The notes below the pieces were generated by a model that did no database searches, was not told the origin of the DNA, and saw nothing but the letters and a program-made list of their open reading frames with translations. From positions 1 to 56,165 of the forward strand of contig NZ_VUOA01000047.1 of NCBI RefSeq assembly GCF_008386575.1: a stretch of DNA of 56,165 bases. The letters run 5' to 3'. This document shows, piece by piece, positions 25,231 through 34,923 of the stretch. The stretch is from Salinarimonas soli. Lineage in GTDB: Bacteria; Pseudomonadota; Alphaproteobacteria; Rhizobiales; Beijerinckiaceae. How positions within the stretch are numbered: the first letter of the stretch is position 1; each line of letters begins with the position of its first letter. The translations under genes and the position numbers were made by a program.

Positions 25231-26199
25231 ATGTACCTTTCTGCCCACGCCCTCAACGATCACGCGCGAAGCGCGAGCCGCATGGCGTCCCGCCTTGCCG
25301 CCCGCCACCCCGACGGCATTGACGAGACCTGGATCGCGCCGACCTGCCCGAACTATGTGGGAGCCCGGTCGGTGACGCTCGATCACGACGCCTGGAGCGA
25401 CGCCGCGGTGACTCTCGCTCACGTCCGCGCCTCCGGTGAAGTTCACGCCTCGCTCACGGCCGACTGCACACGGATCCTCGTCGCCGTGGAAGAGGTCGGC
25501 GGGCCTTTCGTCCTGCGCGGCGAGGCCGCTCTGGGCCGTCCGCTGGCGCTCGCGCCGAACGGCGTCAGCGTGGTGCCGGCCGGCGCCGAGGTGTCGGGCT
25601 CGGCGCGTCGGTTGAGCTATCTCTGCCACCTCGCCGTGCAAGTGGATCGCGATCACCTCGAGGCGGCCTTCGGCGACACTCTCGATATCGGACGCGTCCT
25701 TGCACCCCGTCTCATGAGCACCAACCCTCGTGCGGCAGGCCTGGCGCGCATGATCGCGGACGAGTGCAACGGCGTGCAAACCCATGATCGCGTGTTCCGG
25801 GACAGTCTTATGCTCGCCTTCCTGTCAGCTCTCGTGAGCGGGGTGGATCAGGCCTCCAAGCCCGCGCGGGGCGGGCTCGCGGCCTGGCAGGTGCGGCGCA
25901 CGATCGACTACATCGTCCAGAACCTCGGATCGGACATCGATCTCGCGCAGCTCGCCGGGGGCGTCGGGCTCTCGAGATCTCACTTCTGCCGCGCCTTCAG
26001 GGAGACGACCGGGCTCCCGCCTCACAAGTGGGTGATCAACGCCCGCATCGAACGGGCGAAGGAGCACCTCCTCGCCGCCAAGCTGTCCTTGAGCCAAATC
26101 GCTCTCGACGTCGGCTTCTCGGACCAGTCTCACTTCACCCGCGCCTTCAGCAAGAGCGAGGGCATCAGCCCCGGGGCTTGGCTGCGCTCGCGGCTATGA
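25231..26199 (+). CDS. AraC-family transcriptional regulator
   Basis: A 322-residue regulator. The C-terminal DNA-binding domain has both helix-turn-helix motifs: IDLAQLAGGVGLSRSHFCRA, and LSLSQIALDVGFSDQSHFTR followed by AFSKSEGISPGAWLRSRL. The N-terminal 200 residues are an unassigned sensor region. An ATG at 25231 is preceded by GAAGGGG; the frame is open for 250 codons further upstream, but that part has no similarity. It is an isolated gene, flanked on both sides by 700-800 bases without confident genes, so its target is not evident. Confidence 0.92.
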   Translation: MYLSAHALNDHARSASRMASRLAARHPDGIDETWIAPTCPNYVGARSVTLDHDAWSDAAVTLAHVRASGEVHASLTADCTRILVAVEEVGGPFVLRGEAALGRPLALAPNGVSVVPAGAEVSGSARRLSYLCHLAVQVDRDHLEAAFGDTLDIGRVLAPRLMSTNPRAAGLARMIADECNGVQTHDRVFRDSLMLAFLSALVSGVDQASKPARGGLAAWQVRRTIDYIVQNLGSDIDLAQLAGGVGLSRSHFCRAFRETTGLPPHKWVINARIERAKEHLLAAKLSLSQIALDVGFSDQSHFTRAFSKSEGISPGAWLRSRL

Positions 26200-26936
26200 C
26201 GTACCGCTTGTGGCCGCAACTTGGCGCCCTCGCAGCCAAGCCCGTTCGCGGCGATGACCTTCGCCCGCTCGAGGTGCCCGTGCCGTCCGGGATTCTCGTG
26301 CGCGAGGAGGGGTGCGGCACCGTTCTGGCCGGCCCGGGCCCAGAGTGGCCCTTCATGCGGCTCCACGCCTCCGCGAAAGGCGTCCGACCGCGAAACCGTA
26401 CGGCAGGACCGCTGCCCGCGGCGAGGCCACGCCCGACGTTTCTCGTTGCAAACGATTGTCGGCGTCAGACATGGTGCGGTCGAGAGCGGCTCGCGGGAAG
26501 GGTGACATGACCGGAGCGCGGTCAGGGTCTGGCGGAGGCTGCGCGGTGGAATTCCGCCGCGGATGGCGGGCGCCCAGTGGCTTCCCATCGCTCCCGCGGT
26601 TCTCGTCGCCTTCGCGGTCGCCTCGCCGGAGCCGCGCCATCAGGGCTTGCCGGTGCCGATCGCCGGACGGGGTGGTTCAGCTCGACGTGGACGCCCGATC
26701 TTACCCGTTCGGCTGCGACAGGGTTCTTCCTCAACAGGGGTGGGGCGCAACGCACCAGCCGCGGGCGACGCAATCAGACCTACCGTCGCCACCCGCCCGT
26801 CGCCGAGCCTGGCCTGTGAAAGGAACAGCAGCGGTGAGATGCAGGAACAATCAGCAGATGCGGCAACGCTCGACTTCGAAGCATGTCCGTTGAATCACAC
26901 TTCCGATGATGCTATCGCTGGACGTGGCTAACTATC
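26200..26936. other. Long gene-free interval
   Basis: About 740 bases between the AraC gene and the large STAND regulator. No frame here shows family features. The last 100 bases (from about 26840) become less GC-rich and probably hold the promoter of the regulator at 26937; no clear -35/-10 pair could be assigned. Confidence 0.45.
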
Positions 26937-29855
26937 ATGAATCAGCATGTAAATGTGCTCGAAACGATCATTTCATTTGGCAATTTCCAGCTGATTTCAG
27001 ATCGGCAGGAGCTGACGGAGAACGGGCGTCCCGTTCGTCTGGGCAGCCGGGCCATCAGCATCCTGACGATCCTCGTCAGACGGGCCGGCGAACTCGTCAC
27101 GAACGAAGAGATCGTCCGGGAAGTCTGGCCTGAAACCTTCGTCGAGGAGGGCAATCTTCGGGTGCACATGACGGCGCTCCGCCGGGCGCTCGGACATGGC
27201 CGCGATGGTACTCGCTACATCGTCAACGTCCCAGGACGAGGCTACCGCTTCGTCAGGCCGGTCACCGTCACGGCATGCATGCCCTCCGTGGGCTCGAGTA
27301 CCGAGCTCGCGTTGCCGCACGCATCGCTGCCCACGCCGATGACGCGGATGATCGGCCGCGACGATCTCGTCACCGCGCTCAAGGCGCAGATACCGCAAAG
27401 GCGCCTGATCACGCTCGTCGGCCCGGGAGGCATCGGCAAGACCACGGTCGCGCGAAGCGTCGCGCAATCCGTGGCTCGCGACTATCGGCATGGCTCCCAC
27501 TTCGTCGAGCTCGCGACCATCACGGACGGCCATCGCGTTCCTGGTGCGGTCGCGACGGCTCTCGGTTTCGCCGTCAAGTCCGACGACCCGAGCTCCAGCC
27601 TGATCTCGCATCTGGGGAGCCTGCGAGCGATGATCGTCCTCGACAATTGCGAGCACCTCGTCGAGGCGGTGGCCACCCTCGCGGAGGACCTGTTGCTCCA
27701 CGCCCCGGGCGTGCAGCTTCTGGTGACAAGCCGGGAGGCTCTGCGGGTCGACGGGGAACGGGTGGTCAGGGTCGCTCCGCTGAGCGTCCCTCCGCCGTCA
27801 GACGGCCTCACGGCTCAAGGAGCCGCCACGTACTCGGCAATCCAGCTGTTCGTCGAGCACGCGAGCTCGAACTTGGACCTGTTCGAGCTGACCGACGTGA
27901 ATGCGCCGGCGATTGCCGATATCTGCCGTCGACTCGACGGGATCCCGCTCGCCATCGAAATGGCCGCGGGGCGCATCGAGAGTCTCGGGCCGTCCGAGAT
28001 CGCCGCCATGCTCGACGATCGGTTCCGCTTCCTCAACAAAGGCCGGAGGACCGCCCCTCCGCGCCACCGTACGCTGCGCTCGATCGTAGACTGGAGCTAC
28101 AACCTGCTTCCCGAGGGTCAGCGTAGGACGTTTCGGTACCTTTCCGTCTTCGCAGGCTGGTTTTCCGCGCCGGCCGCGGCCGCCATTATCGCCGACGAGG
28201 CGACGACGCTCGGGGAGATCGTCAACGCCATTTCCGACCTGACGTCCAAGTCGCTTCTCGCCGTCGATGTCAGCGGCAACACGACCCTGTACCGCTTCTT
28301 CGAGACGACCCGCGCATACGCCCTGGAACTGCTGTCCGACGCCGGGGAATCGGAAGCTGTGGGCCGTGCCCATGCGGTCTACGTCTGCGAGCGCTTCGAG
28401 CGCGCCAAGACCGAATGGGACATCCGCCCGACAGCCGAATGGCTTGCCGAGTACCGCCTCAGCCTCGACGACTTGCGAGCGGCTCTCGACTGGGCCTTCG
28501 CGCCCGGCGGTGATTTGAACCTCGCGGTGCGCCTCACCCTGGCGGCGGCCCCGATGTGGCTTGAACTCTCGCTGATCGAGGAGTGCCGGAAGCGTACCGA
28601 GCAGGCTCTCGCCGCTGTCGGCCACGAGAGCGACGAGGACGACGAGCGCACGATGCAGCTCTACGCAGCGCTCGCCTGGTCCCAATTGTATCAGGCCGAA
28701 GCGGCGCACGCGGCTGCCGCAAGCTGGACGAAGGTGCTGGAGATCGCCGAGGCGCTGGGCGATCTGGAGTTTCAGCTTCGCGCCCATTTCGGGCTTTGGG
28801 CCAACAGCATCAACAGAGGCCTTTTCGGACGGTCGCTCGCGCAGGCCGAGCACTTCGCGATGGTCGCCGCTCGGAAGGGGGATCAAGCCGAGATCCTGCT
28901 GGGCGAGCGGCTGTTGGGCGCCTCCCTCCATTTGAAGGGAGGCGCGCAGAGCACGGCCCGCTCGCACCTCGAGCACATGCTGAGCGGCTACAATGCCCCG
29001 ATCCGCCGGTCGCACGCGGTGCGCTTCCAGGTAGACCAGCGGATCACCGCCCGAATGACTCTCGCCCGGACCCTCTGGCTGCAGGGCATGGTCGATCAAG
29101 CGATGCAGGGTGTCGAGCGGCTCGTAGAGGACGCCTGGGCGCTCGGCCACATGCGCACGCTCTGCAACGTCCTTGCACAGGTCGCGGCGCCCCTTGCGCT
29201 CTGGACGGGCGACGAGACCGCTGCTGAGCGGTACACCCGATTGCTGCTGGACGCGACCTCGCATGAAGCGCTGGAGGTCTGGCGCGCCTATGGATTCGCG
29301 TTCCAAGGCCATCTGATGGTGGCGCGTGGCGATGTCTGCGACGGAATCGACCTCCTTCGGGCAAGCATCGAGCAATTGGAACGTCACGAGTTCGTGCAAT
29401 TGAATCCGATCCTGACCGGCAACCTCGCCGATTTTTGCGCCGAGGGCGGGCGCCTCGTGGAAGCGAGGGACCTGATCGAGAAGGCGATCGCGTTCTGCGA
29501 GCGAACGGAGGGGCGGTGGTGCATCGCAGAGCTCTGGCGCGTCCGCGGCAATATCGCGGTTCTCGAGGCCGGTGACGTCTCCGCCCCTGCGGCGGCGAGA
29601 GATTTCCGACAATCGCTGGACTTTGCCCGGCAACAGGGGGCATTCACCTGGACGCTCAGGACCAGCATGAGCATCGCACGGTCATACCGAGCTCAGGGAC
29701 GGTTCCATGACGCTCTGGACATCCTCCAGCCCGTCTACGACAGCTTTTCCGAGGGTTTTCGCTATGTCGATCTCAGGGCGGCCAGACATCTCCTGCGCGA
29801 CCTGAGCCATGCAGTCGGGCCGTCATCGGCTTCCGGCACCAATCCCCCACCTTAG
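26937..29855 (+). CDS. Winged-helix / STAND-ATPase / TPR transcriptional regulator
   Basis: A 972-residue multidomain regulator. Residues 11-110 are an OmpR/PhoB-type winged helix (GELVTNEEIVREVWPETFVE, then HMTALRRALG and RYIVNVPGRGYRFV). Residues about 135-430 form an NB-ARC-like P-loop ATPase: Walker A GPGGIGKTT (162-170), Walker B MIVLDNCEH (232-240), LLVTSREAL with a sensor arginine, and the GIPLAIEMAAGR motif. The remaining about 540 residues are helical repeats of TPR character. Such proteins bind DNA and switch through nucleotide and ligand or partner sensing. It belongs to the predicted-ATPase regulators common in alphaproteobacteria. It has no partner gene nearby and its start lacks a good ribosome-binding site. 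Confidence 0.9.
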   Translation: MNQHVNVLETIISFGNFQLISDRQELTENGRPVRLGSRAISILTILVRRAGELVTNEEIVREVWPETFVEEGNLRVHMTALRRALGHGRDGTRYIVNVPGRGYRFVRPVTVTACMPSVGSSTELALPHASLPTPMTRMIGRDDLVTALKAQIPQRRLITLVGPGGIGKTTVARSVAQSVARDYRHGSHFVELATITDGHRVPGAVATALGFAVKSDDPSSSLISHLGSLRAMIVLDNCEHLVEAVATLAEDLLLHAPGVQLLVTSREALRVDGERVVRVAPLSVPPPSDGLTAQGAATYSAIQLFVEHASSNLDLFELTDVNAPAIADICRRLDGIPLAIEMAAGRIESLGPSEIAAMLDDRFRFLNKGRRTAPPRHRTLRSIVDWSYNLLPEGQRRTFRYLSVFAGWFSAPAAAAIIADEATTLGEIVNAISDLTSKSLLAVDVSGNTTLYRFFETTRAYALELLSDAGESEAVGRAHAVYVCERFERAKTEWDIRPTAEWLAEYRLSLDDLRAALDWAFAPGGDLNLAVRLTLAAAPMWLELSLIEECRKRTEQALAAVGHESDEDDERTMQLYAALAWSQLYQAEAAHAAAASWTKVLEIAEALGDLEFQLRAHFGLWANSINRGLFGRSLAQAEHFAMVAARKGDQAEILLGERLLGASLHLKGGAQSTARSHLEHMLSGYNAPIRRSHAVRFQVDQRITARMTLARTLWLQGMVDQAMQGVERLVEDAWALGHMRTLCNVLAQVAAPLALWTGDETAAERYTRLLLDATSHEALEVWRAYGFAFQGHLMVARGDVCDGIDLLRASIEQLERHEFVQLNPILTGNLADFCAEGGRLVEARDLIEKAIAFCERTEGRWCIAELWRVRGNIAVLEAGDVSAPAAARDFRQSLDFARQQGAFTWTLRTSMSIARSYRAQGRFHDALDILQPVYDSFSEGFRYVDLRAARHLLRDLSHAVGPSSASGTNPPP

Positions 29856-30109
29856 GCGGACGCCGCCGATCCGAGCCCGGGGGACGGGATCGTTTCACGC
29901 CAAGGTATTCCGGTGCCGAATTCCTCAGCGGGGACGAGCGGATGACCTCGTGGCGCGCGAGGAGATCGGACCAGCCGCTCTCGAAGCGAGGAGACGGTTT
30001 GCGATCACGCGGTCAGCAGCCATGTCATGCGTCCGGTCCGGGCCCAATCCGACCGAAAATTCCTGCCGACGCCGAGAAATGAGGGCTTGGTTCACCCAAC
30101 GGGTGAGAA

Positions 30110-30184
30110 TGGCGCGCCCTGCGGGAGTCGAACCCGCCTCTTCAGCGTGAAAGGCTGACGTCCTAACCGATAGACGAAGGGCGC
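30110..30184 (-). tRNA. tRNA-Glu (anticodon TTC)
   Basis: The minus strand folds as a complete tRNA. The acceptor stem pairs GCGCCCT with AGGGCGC, the anticodon loop CTTTCAC presents TTC, and the T-arm contains GGGTTCGACTCCC. The discriminator is G and the CCA end is encoded (30110-30112). A promoter is visible upstream. The gene marks the border between the patchy accessory region, on its 3' side, and the denser conserved region. Confidence 0.96.
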
Positions 30185-30212
30185 TCGCGGCATCGTGGCC
30201 GGACGGCGGGGG

Positions 30213-30241
30213 ATTATAGGAGTTCGGGGCGGGCGGCAAGC
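30213..30241 (-). promoter_or_regulatory. Promoter of tRNA-Glu
   Basis: A perfect -10 hexamer TATAAT (30213-30218, minus) lies 28 bases before the tRNA 5' end. A -35-like GCTTGC at 30236-30241 gives 17-base spacing. The strong -10 in a very GC-rich context makes this a credible housekeeping promoter. Confidence 0.7.
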
Positions 30242-30274
30242 CCTCTCGCGGCGGCGGCCGGCGCAGACGGGCGC

Positions 30275-31096
30275 TCAGCGCCAGGGGCCCCCGCCGGGGA
30301 AGCGGATGTCGAAGGGGAGGTACTTGGCGCGGATGCGGTCGTAGGTGCCGTCGGCGATCACCTGGTCGATCGCCGCGTCGAAGCGCTCGCGCAGGGCCAC
30401 GTCGCCGCGCCGCAAGGCCACCGAGACCCCCATGCCGTGAAAGGCCGGGTGGTAGCGGGCATTGCCGACGAACCGGCAGCACGCCCCCTCGCGGGAATCG
30501 AGGAAGCGCTGGAGGGCGAGCTTGTCGCCGAGCACGAGGTCGAGGCGCCCGGAGAGGAGATCGAGGGCCGCCTCCTCCAAGTTGCCGAACAGGCGGATCT
30601 CGGAGCCCTGATAGAGCTCCTCCAGATAGGCCGCGTGCTCCGTGAGCCCCGGCACGCCGATCGTCTTCCCCTTCAGCCCCGCCGGGCTCGTGTCCGGCAC
30701 GGCGGCGTCACGGCGCGCGATGAAGGCGGGCGGGACGAGATAATAGGGCTTGGAGAACGACATGCGGAAGCGCCGCTCGCGGGTGCTCGCCATGGAGGAC
30801 ATGACGGCGTCGTAGCGCCCGGCCCGCAAGCCCTCGCTCATGCCCTCCCAGTCCTGGAGCACGAAGGTGCACTCGGTCTTCATGGCGACGCACAGGGCTC
30901 GGCCGAGCTCCACCTCGAAGCCCGCGGGCTCGCCCTTGTCGTCGGCGAGGTTGAAGGGCGGGAATGCCCCTTCCGTGGCGATGCGGATCGGCGGCGACGC
31001 CTCGACCGCCATGGCGCCGCCTCCCGCGAAACCGGCGAGCAGGACCAAAGCGGCGACGATCGGCCCGGCCCCGAACCAAAAGCCGCGAGGCCCCAT
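30275..31096 (-). CDS. Amino-acid-type ABC substrate-binding protein (SBP_bac_3)
   Basis: A 273-residue periplasmic binding protein. A hydrophobic signal segment (GPIVAALVLLAGFAGGGAMA) precedes the mature start IRIATEGAFPPFNLADDKGE. The ligand-lobe motifs AGFEVELGRAL, YDAVMSSMASTRERR and FSKPYYLVPPAF match lysine/arginine/ornithine or histidine binding proteins. The start at 31096 puts the signal peptide at the N-terminus; in-frame ATGs at 31195 and 31285 are possible but add unlikely sequence. No permease or ATPase is adjacent, so it is an orphan that may serve a transporter encoded elsewhere. Confidence 0.88.
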   Translation of the reverse strand: MGPRGFWFGAGPIVAALVLLAGFAGGGAMAVEASPPIRIATEGAFPPFNLADDKGEPAGFEVELGRALCVAMKTECTFVLQDWEGMSEGLRAGRYDAVMSSMASTRERRFRMSFSKPYYLVPPAFIARRDAAVPDTSPAGLKGKTIGVPGLTEHAAYLEELYQGSEIRLFGNLEEAALDLLSGRLDLVLGDKLALQRFLDSREGACCRFVGNARYHPAFHGMGVSVALRRGDVALRERFDAAIDQVIADGTYDRIRAKYLPFDIRFPGGGPWR

Positions 31097-31279
31097 GATC
31101 CGCCGGCCCGCCGCCTGCGTAGAGGGCGGCAGAAGCCAGAGTTCAAAAGGGGAGAACCTGGCGGGTGCCGCACCGGGACCGGCACCGGCCGTCATGTAAC
31201 GAAGAGCCAAGCACGCCATCAAATCCGCGCCACTGCGCAACCTTTGCTCTTGCATAACGGCCCAACTTTTGTCCTTTAA

Positions 31280-32422
<1,143 letters not shown>

Positions 32423-32449
32423 GACCAAGGCGCATCACGGCATCGAGGA

Positions 32450-32476
32450 GGCCCCGGGGCGACCCGGGGCCTTTTT
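32450..32476 (+). terminator. Rho-independent terminator of the TRAP receptor gene
   Basis: A 9-bp GC stem (GGCCCCGGG/CCCGGGGCC) with a GCGA loop is followed by five T residues, 28 bases after the stop codon. It is the clearest classical terminator on the plus strand in this window. Confidence 0.93.
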
Positions 32477-32648
32477 CGTTGCCCTTACCTACCGCAGGCT
32501 CACCTGCCGCATGGGCATCCCTAACGTAGTTCAGGGAATTTCAACTTTGGCGAGAGAATGAGCGGCCGGCAGCAGCATGTCGGCTCGCGATTAAAGCATT
32601 TATTCTGCAACCATGTGCCCCATGCTCGGCCATGAAGCGGAGCGCATC

Positions 32649-33986
32649 ATGAGCTTGGGATCGATCTTGCGGCGGGCCTGGACGGGCTGCGTCGGCGCCT
32701 TCCACCACGACAGGCGCGGCGTCGCCGGCGTTATCTTCTCGCTGGCCCTCGTGCCCATGGTGGCGGCGGTGGGCACCTCGGTCGATTACGCGAGGCGCAG
32801 CGACGTGGCCGCGGCCCTCCAGCGGGGCGTCGACGCGGCGGCGCTCGCGGCGGCCCTGGCCGCAAAGGAGAAGCGGGACTCGAATACGGCCGCCCTCGCG
32901 GCGTTCCGGTCCACCTTCAAGCGCACGGAAACCATCGGGGCGCCCGACGTGCTCTACCGCCTCGTCGACGGACGCCACCGGGTGACCGCCGACACGCGCC
33001 TTGCGACCCGGTTCATGTCCGTGGTCGGGCTCAACGAGATGAGCATCTCCGCGATCGCCGACGCGGTCTACGCGCCGGCGCGGCCGGAGCCCGTGGAGAT
33101 CGCGCTGGTCATGGACACGACGAACTCCATGTTCTGCGGCTGCCAATGGCCCGACGTCGTGAAGGCCGTGTCGAGCATGCTCCAGGGCCTCAAGGGCGAC
33201 GGCTCGCAGCCCTATTTCGTCACCCTCATCCCCATGTCCGACCGGGTCAATGTCGGGACGGTGGGCACTTCGTCGACCTCCTGGATGAAGGGCAAGGCGC
33301 CGGCCGACTGGAACGGCTGCTTCGAGCCCCGCGAGCGCGCGACCGCGGGCTTCCCCTATGCCCTCGACGACGACCGACCGAACTCGAACAACGACAAGTT
33401 CTCGCCCTCGGCGCCGGGCTCCTATCTGCCGAACCATGTGGGCGCGGCCTACGGCACGAACGGCGTGCCCGTCTGCCCGACCCAGGCCATCACCGGCCCG
33501 ACGAACGACGTGAAGGACATTGAGAGCGCACTGACCTCGTTCTCGGGCGCCGGCACGGGGCGCTACGACGAGGGCATGGCTTGGGGCTGGCGCGTGCTGT
33601 CGGAGAAATGGCAGGGCCAGTGGAAGGCCGGCAATAGCTACCCCTCGAAGAACGGCTCCCGGCGTAAGATCGCGATCTTCGTGAGCGACGGCCGGACCAC
33701 CGCCTAAGATTATGAGGTGGGCGGCACGGCGGGCGGCTCCTTCGGCTGGAACCGCGGCAGCCGCCAGGGCTTTGAGCACTTCGTGCAGGTGTGCGCCGGG
33801 ATGAAGGCTCAAGGCATCGAGATCCACGTGCTGCAGGCCGACGGCAACACGGATTTCGACGCCTATGCCCGGCAATGCGCCACGAATGCCAAGACCCATC
33901 ACCGCGTGAACGACGCCGAGTCCGTCAAGACCGCCTTGAAGACCATCACGCCGGCTACCACCGAGACGCTCCGCCTGGTTCGCTAA
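32649..33986 (+). pseudogene. TadG-like von Willebrand A protein broken by an in-frame stop
   Basis: The gene starts with a TadE/TadG-type segment, HDRRGVAGVIFSLALVPMVA (single membrane helix), followed by VDYARRSDVAAALQRGVDAA. A von Willebrand A domain with MIDAS-like VMDTTNSM follows. A TAA at 33705-33707 interrupts it after IFVSDGRTTA. The same frame then resumes with DYEVGGTAGG, continues through the end of the vWA domain (GIEIHVLQAD) and stops at 33986. One codon separates this from an intact protein of 445 residues, so the event is recent, or a sequencing error. Intact relatives function in Flp/Tad pilus assembly or surface attachment. No tad genes are nearby. Confidence 0.85.
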
Positions 33987-34554
33987 CCTCCCGCTCGCGC
34001 GGCGAGTCGCCGTTGCGCGAGGCCGCCTCGATCTCGTCGAGCACCGCCTCGGGAGCGACGTTGCGGGTGATCTCCGGCAGCTCGCCGTCGATCTCGGTCG
34101 TCACGCCCATCTGGTCGGCCATGGCCTTCACGAGGGTGACGAGCTTCGTTACCTCGTGCTCGGCGAGCAGGCTGATCTGGAGATCGAGATCGGCGCGCTT
34201 ATCCGCCGCGGCCTGCATGCGGTTCTGGCTGATGAGCACGAAGGTGGACAGGAAGATCGCCTCCACCGACGCCCACATGGCGAGGATCACGAAGGACTCG
34301 TCCCAGCGCGGCACACCTGGCACCCAGCCGAGATTGGCGAGGATCCAGAAGCCGAACAGGGCGAGGTGGAGATAGACGAAGAGCATGCTGCCGGTGAAGC
34401 GCGTGATCGCCTCCGCGGCCTTCTCCTGCAGGGTCGCCCGCCGGTCCTCCTGCTCGCGCCGCCGGCTCAGCGCCGCGATGTTGCGCTCGAGCACCGAGCT
34501 CATCCCCGGCGGGTGCGGCGGCGGGGTGGTCGGCCCTCGTCGAAGCTCATCCAT
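33955..34554 (-). CDS. DUF1003 membrane protein
   Basis: A 199-residue inner-membrane protein of the DUF1003 family. The core has two hydrophobic spans, FVYLHLALFGFWILANLGW and FVILAMWASVEAIFLSTFVL, followed by the conserved SQNRMQAAADKRADLDLQI; a hydrophilic C-terminal tail follows. Function is unknown for the family. The start at 34554 follows GGAGGG. Its 3' end overlaps the 3' end of the TadG-like gene by 32 bases in convergent orientation. Confidence 0.9.
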   Translation of the reverse strand: MDELRRGPTTPPPHPPGMSSVLERNIAALSRRREQEDRRATLQEKAAEAITRFTGSMLFVYLHLALFGFWILANLGWVPGVPRWDESFVILAMWASVEAIFLSTFVLISQNRMQAAADKRADLDLQISLLAEHEVTKLVTLVKAMADQMGVTTEIDGELPEITRNVAPEAVLDEIEAASRNGDSPREREVSEPGGASRW

Positions 34555-34683
34555 CGCCGCCCTCCCTGAACGCCAACCCGGGGTCTTCGGGGAACGGCGG
34601 CGGGAGAAGAACGGTTCCGGGGTGCGGAGGCCTTCGGGCGCGGACTGGGCCGCATGGTGCCCACTGTGAGGACACCGCCGTCC

Positions 34684-34707
34684 GGCACTCAATGGATGTG
34701 GAGTGCC
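34684..34707. repeat. Short hairpin in the gene-free interval before DUF1003
   Basis: GGCACTC and its complement GAGTGCC form a perfect 7-bp stem around a 10-base loop. It lies within the 369-base gap between the DUF1003 start and the pccB stop and may be part of the end of the pccB transcript. Confidence 0.45.
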
Positions 34708-34738
34708 AAACGTGGGACGTCCTGGCGAGGGCGGCGCG

Positions 34739-34897
34739 ACCTGCTCCCCTCCCCCTTGCGAGGAGGGGCTGGGGGTGGAGGTGACGGCTGTGCAGCGCCA
34801 GAAGGAAGCACAACCGATCGGCTGGTGCCCTGTTCTGCTCCACCATCGGCGTCACCCCCACCCCAGCCCTCCCCCGCAAGGGGGAGGGAGCAGGTGG
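34739..34897. repeat. Pair of inverted intergenic repeat copies downstream of pccB
   Basis: Two nearly identical copies of about 48 bases face each other: 34739-34786 (ACCTGCTCCCCTCCCCCTTG, then CGAGGAGGGGCTGGGGGTGG) and 34849-34897 on the other strand (CACCTGCTCCCTCCCCCTTG, then CGGGGGAGGGCTGGGGTGGG). Each is itself partly palindromic. I recall this CCTCCCCCTTGCGGGGGAGG type as dispersed in Hyphomicrobiales genomes. The rest of the 34555-34923 gap contains no gene. Confidence 0.75.
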
Positions 34898-34923
34898 CGC
34901 TTCCGGCCGCTGGCCGTTCCGCC

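Noticed and set aside
30110-30184. tRNA-Glu as a proven attachment site
   Set aside because: No integrase gene and no second copy of the tRNA 3' sequence could be found in the window, so an att feature is not claimed.
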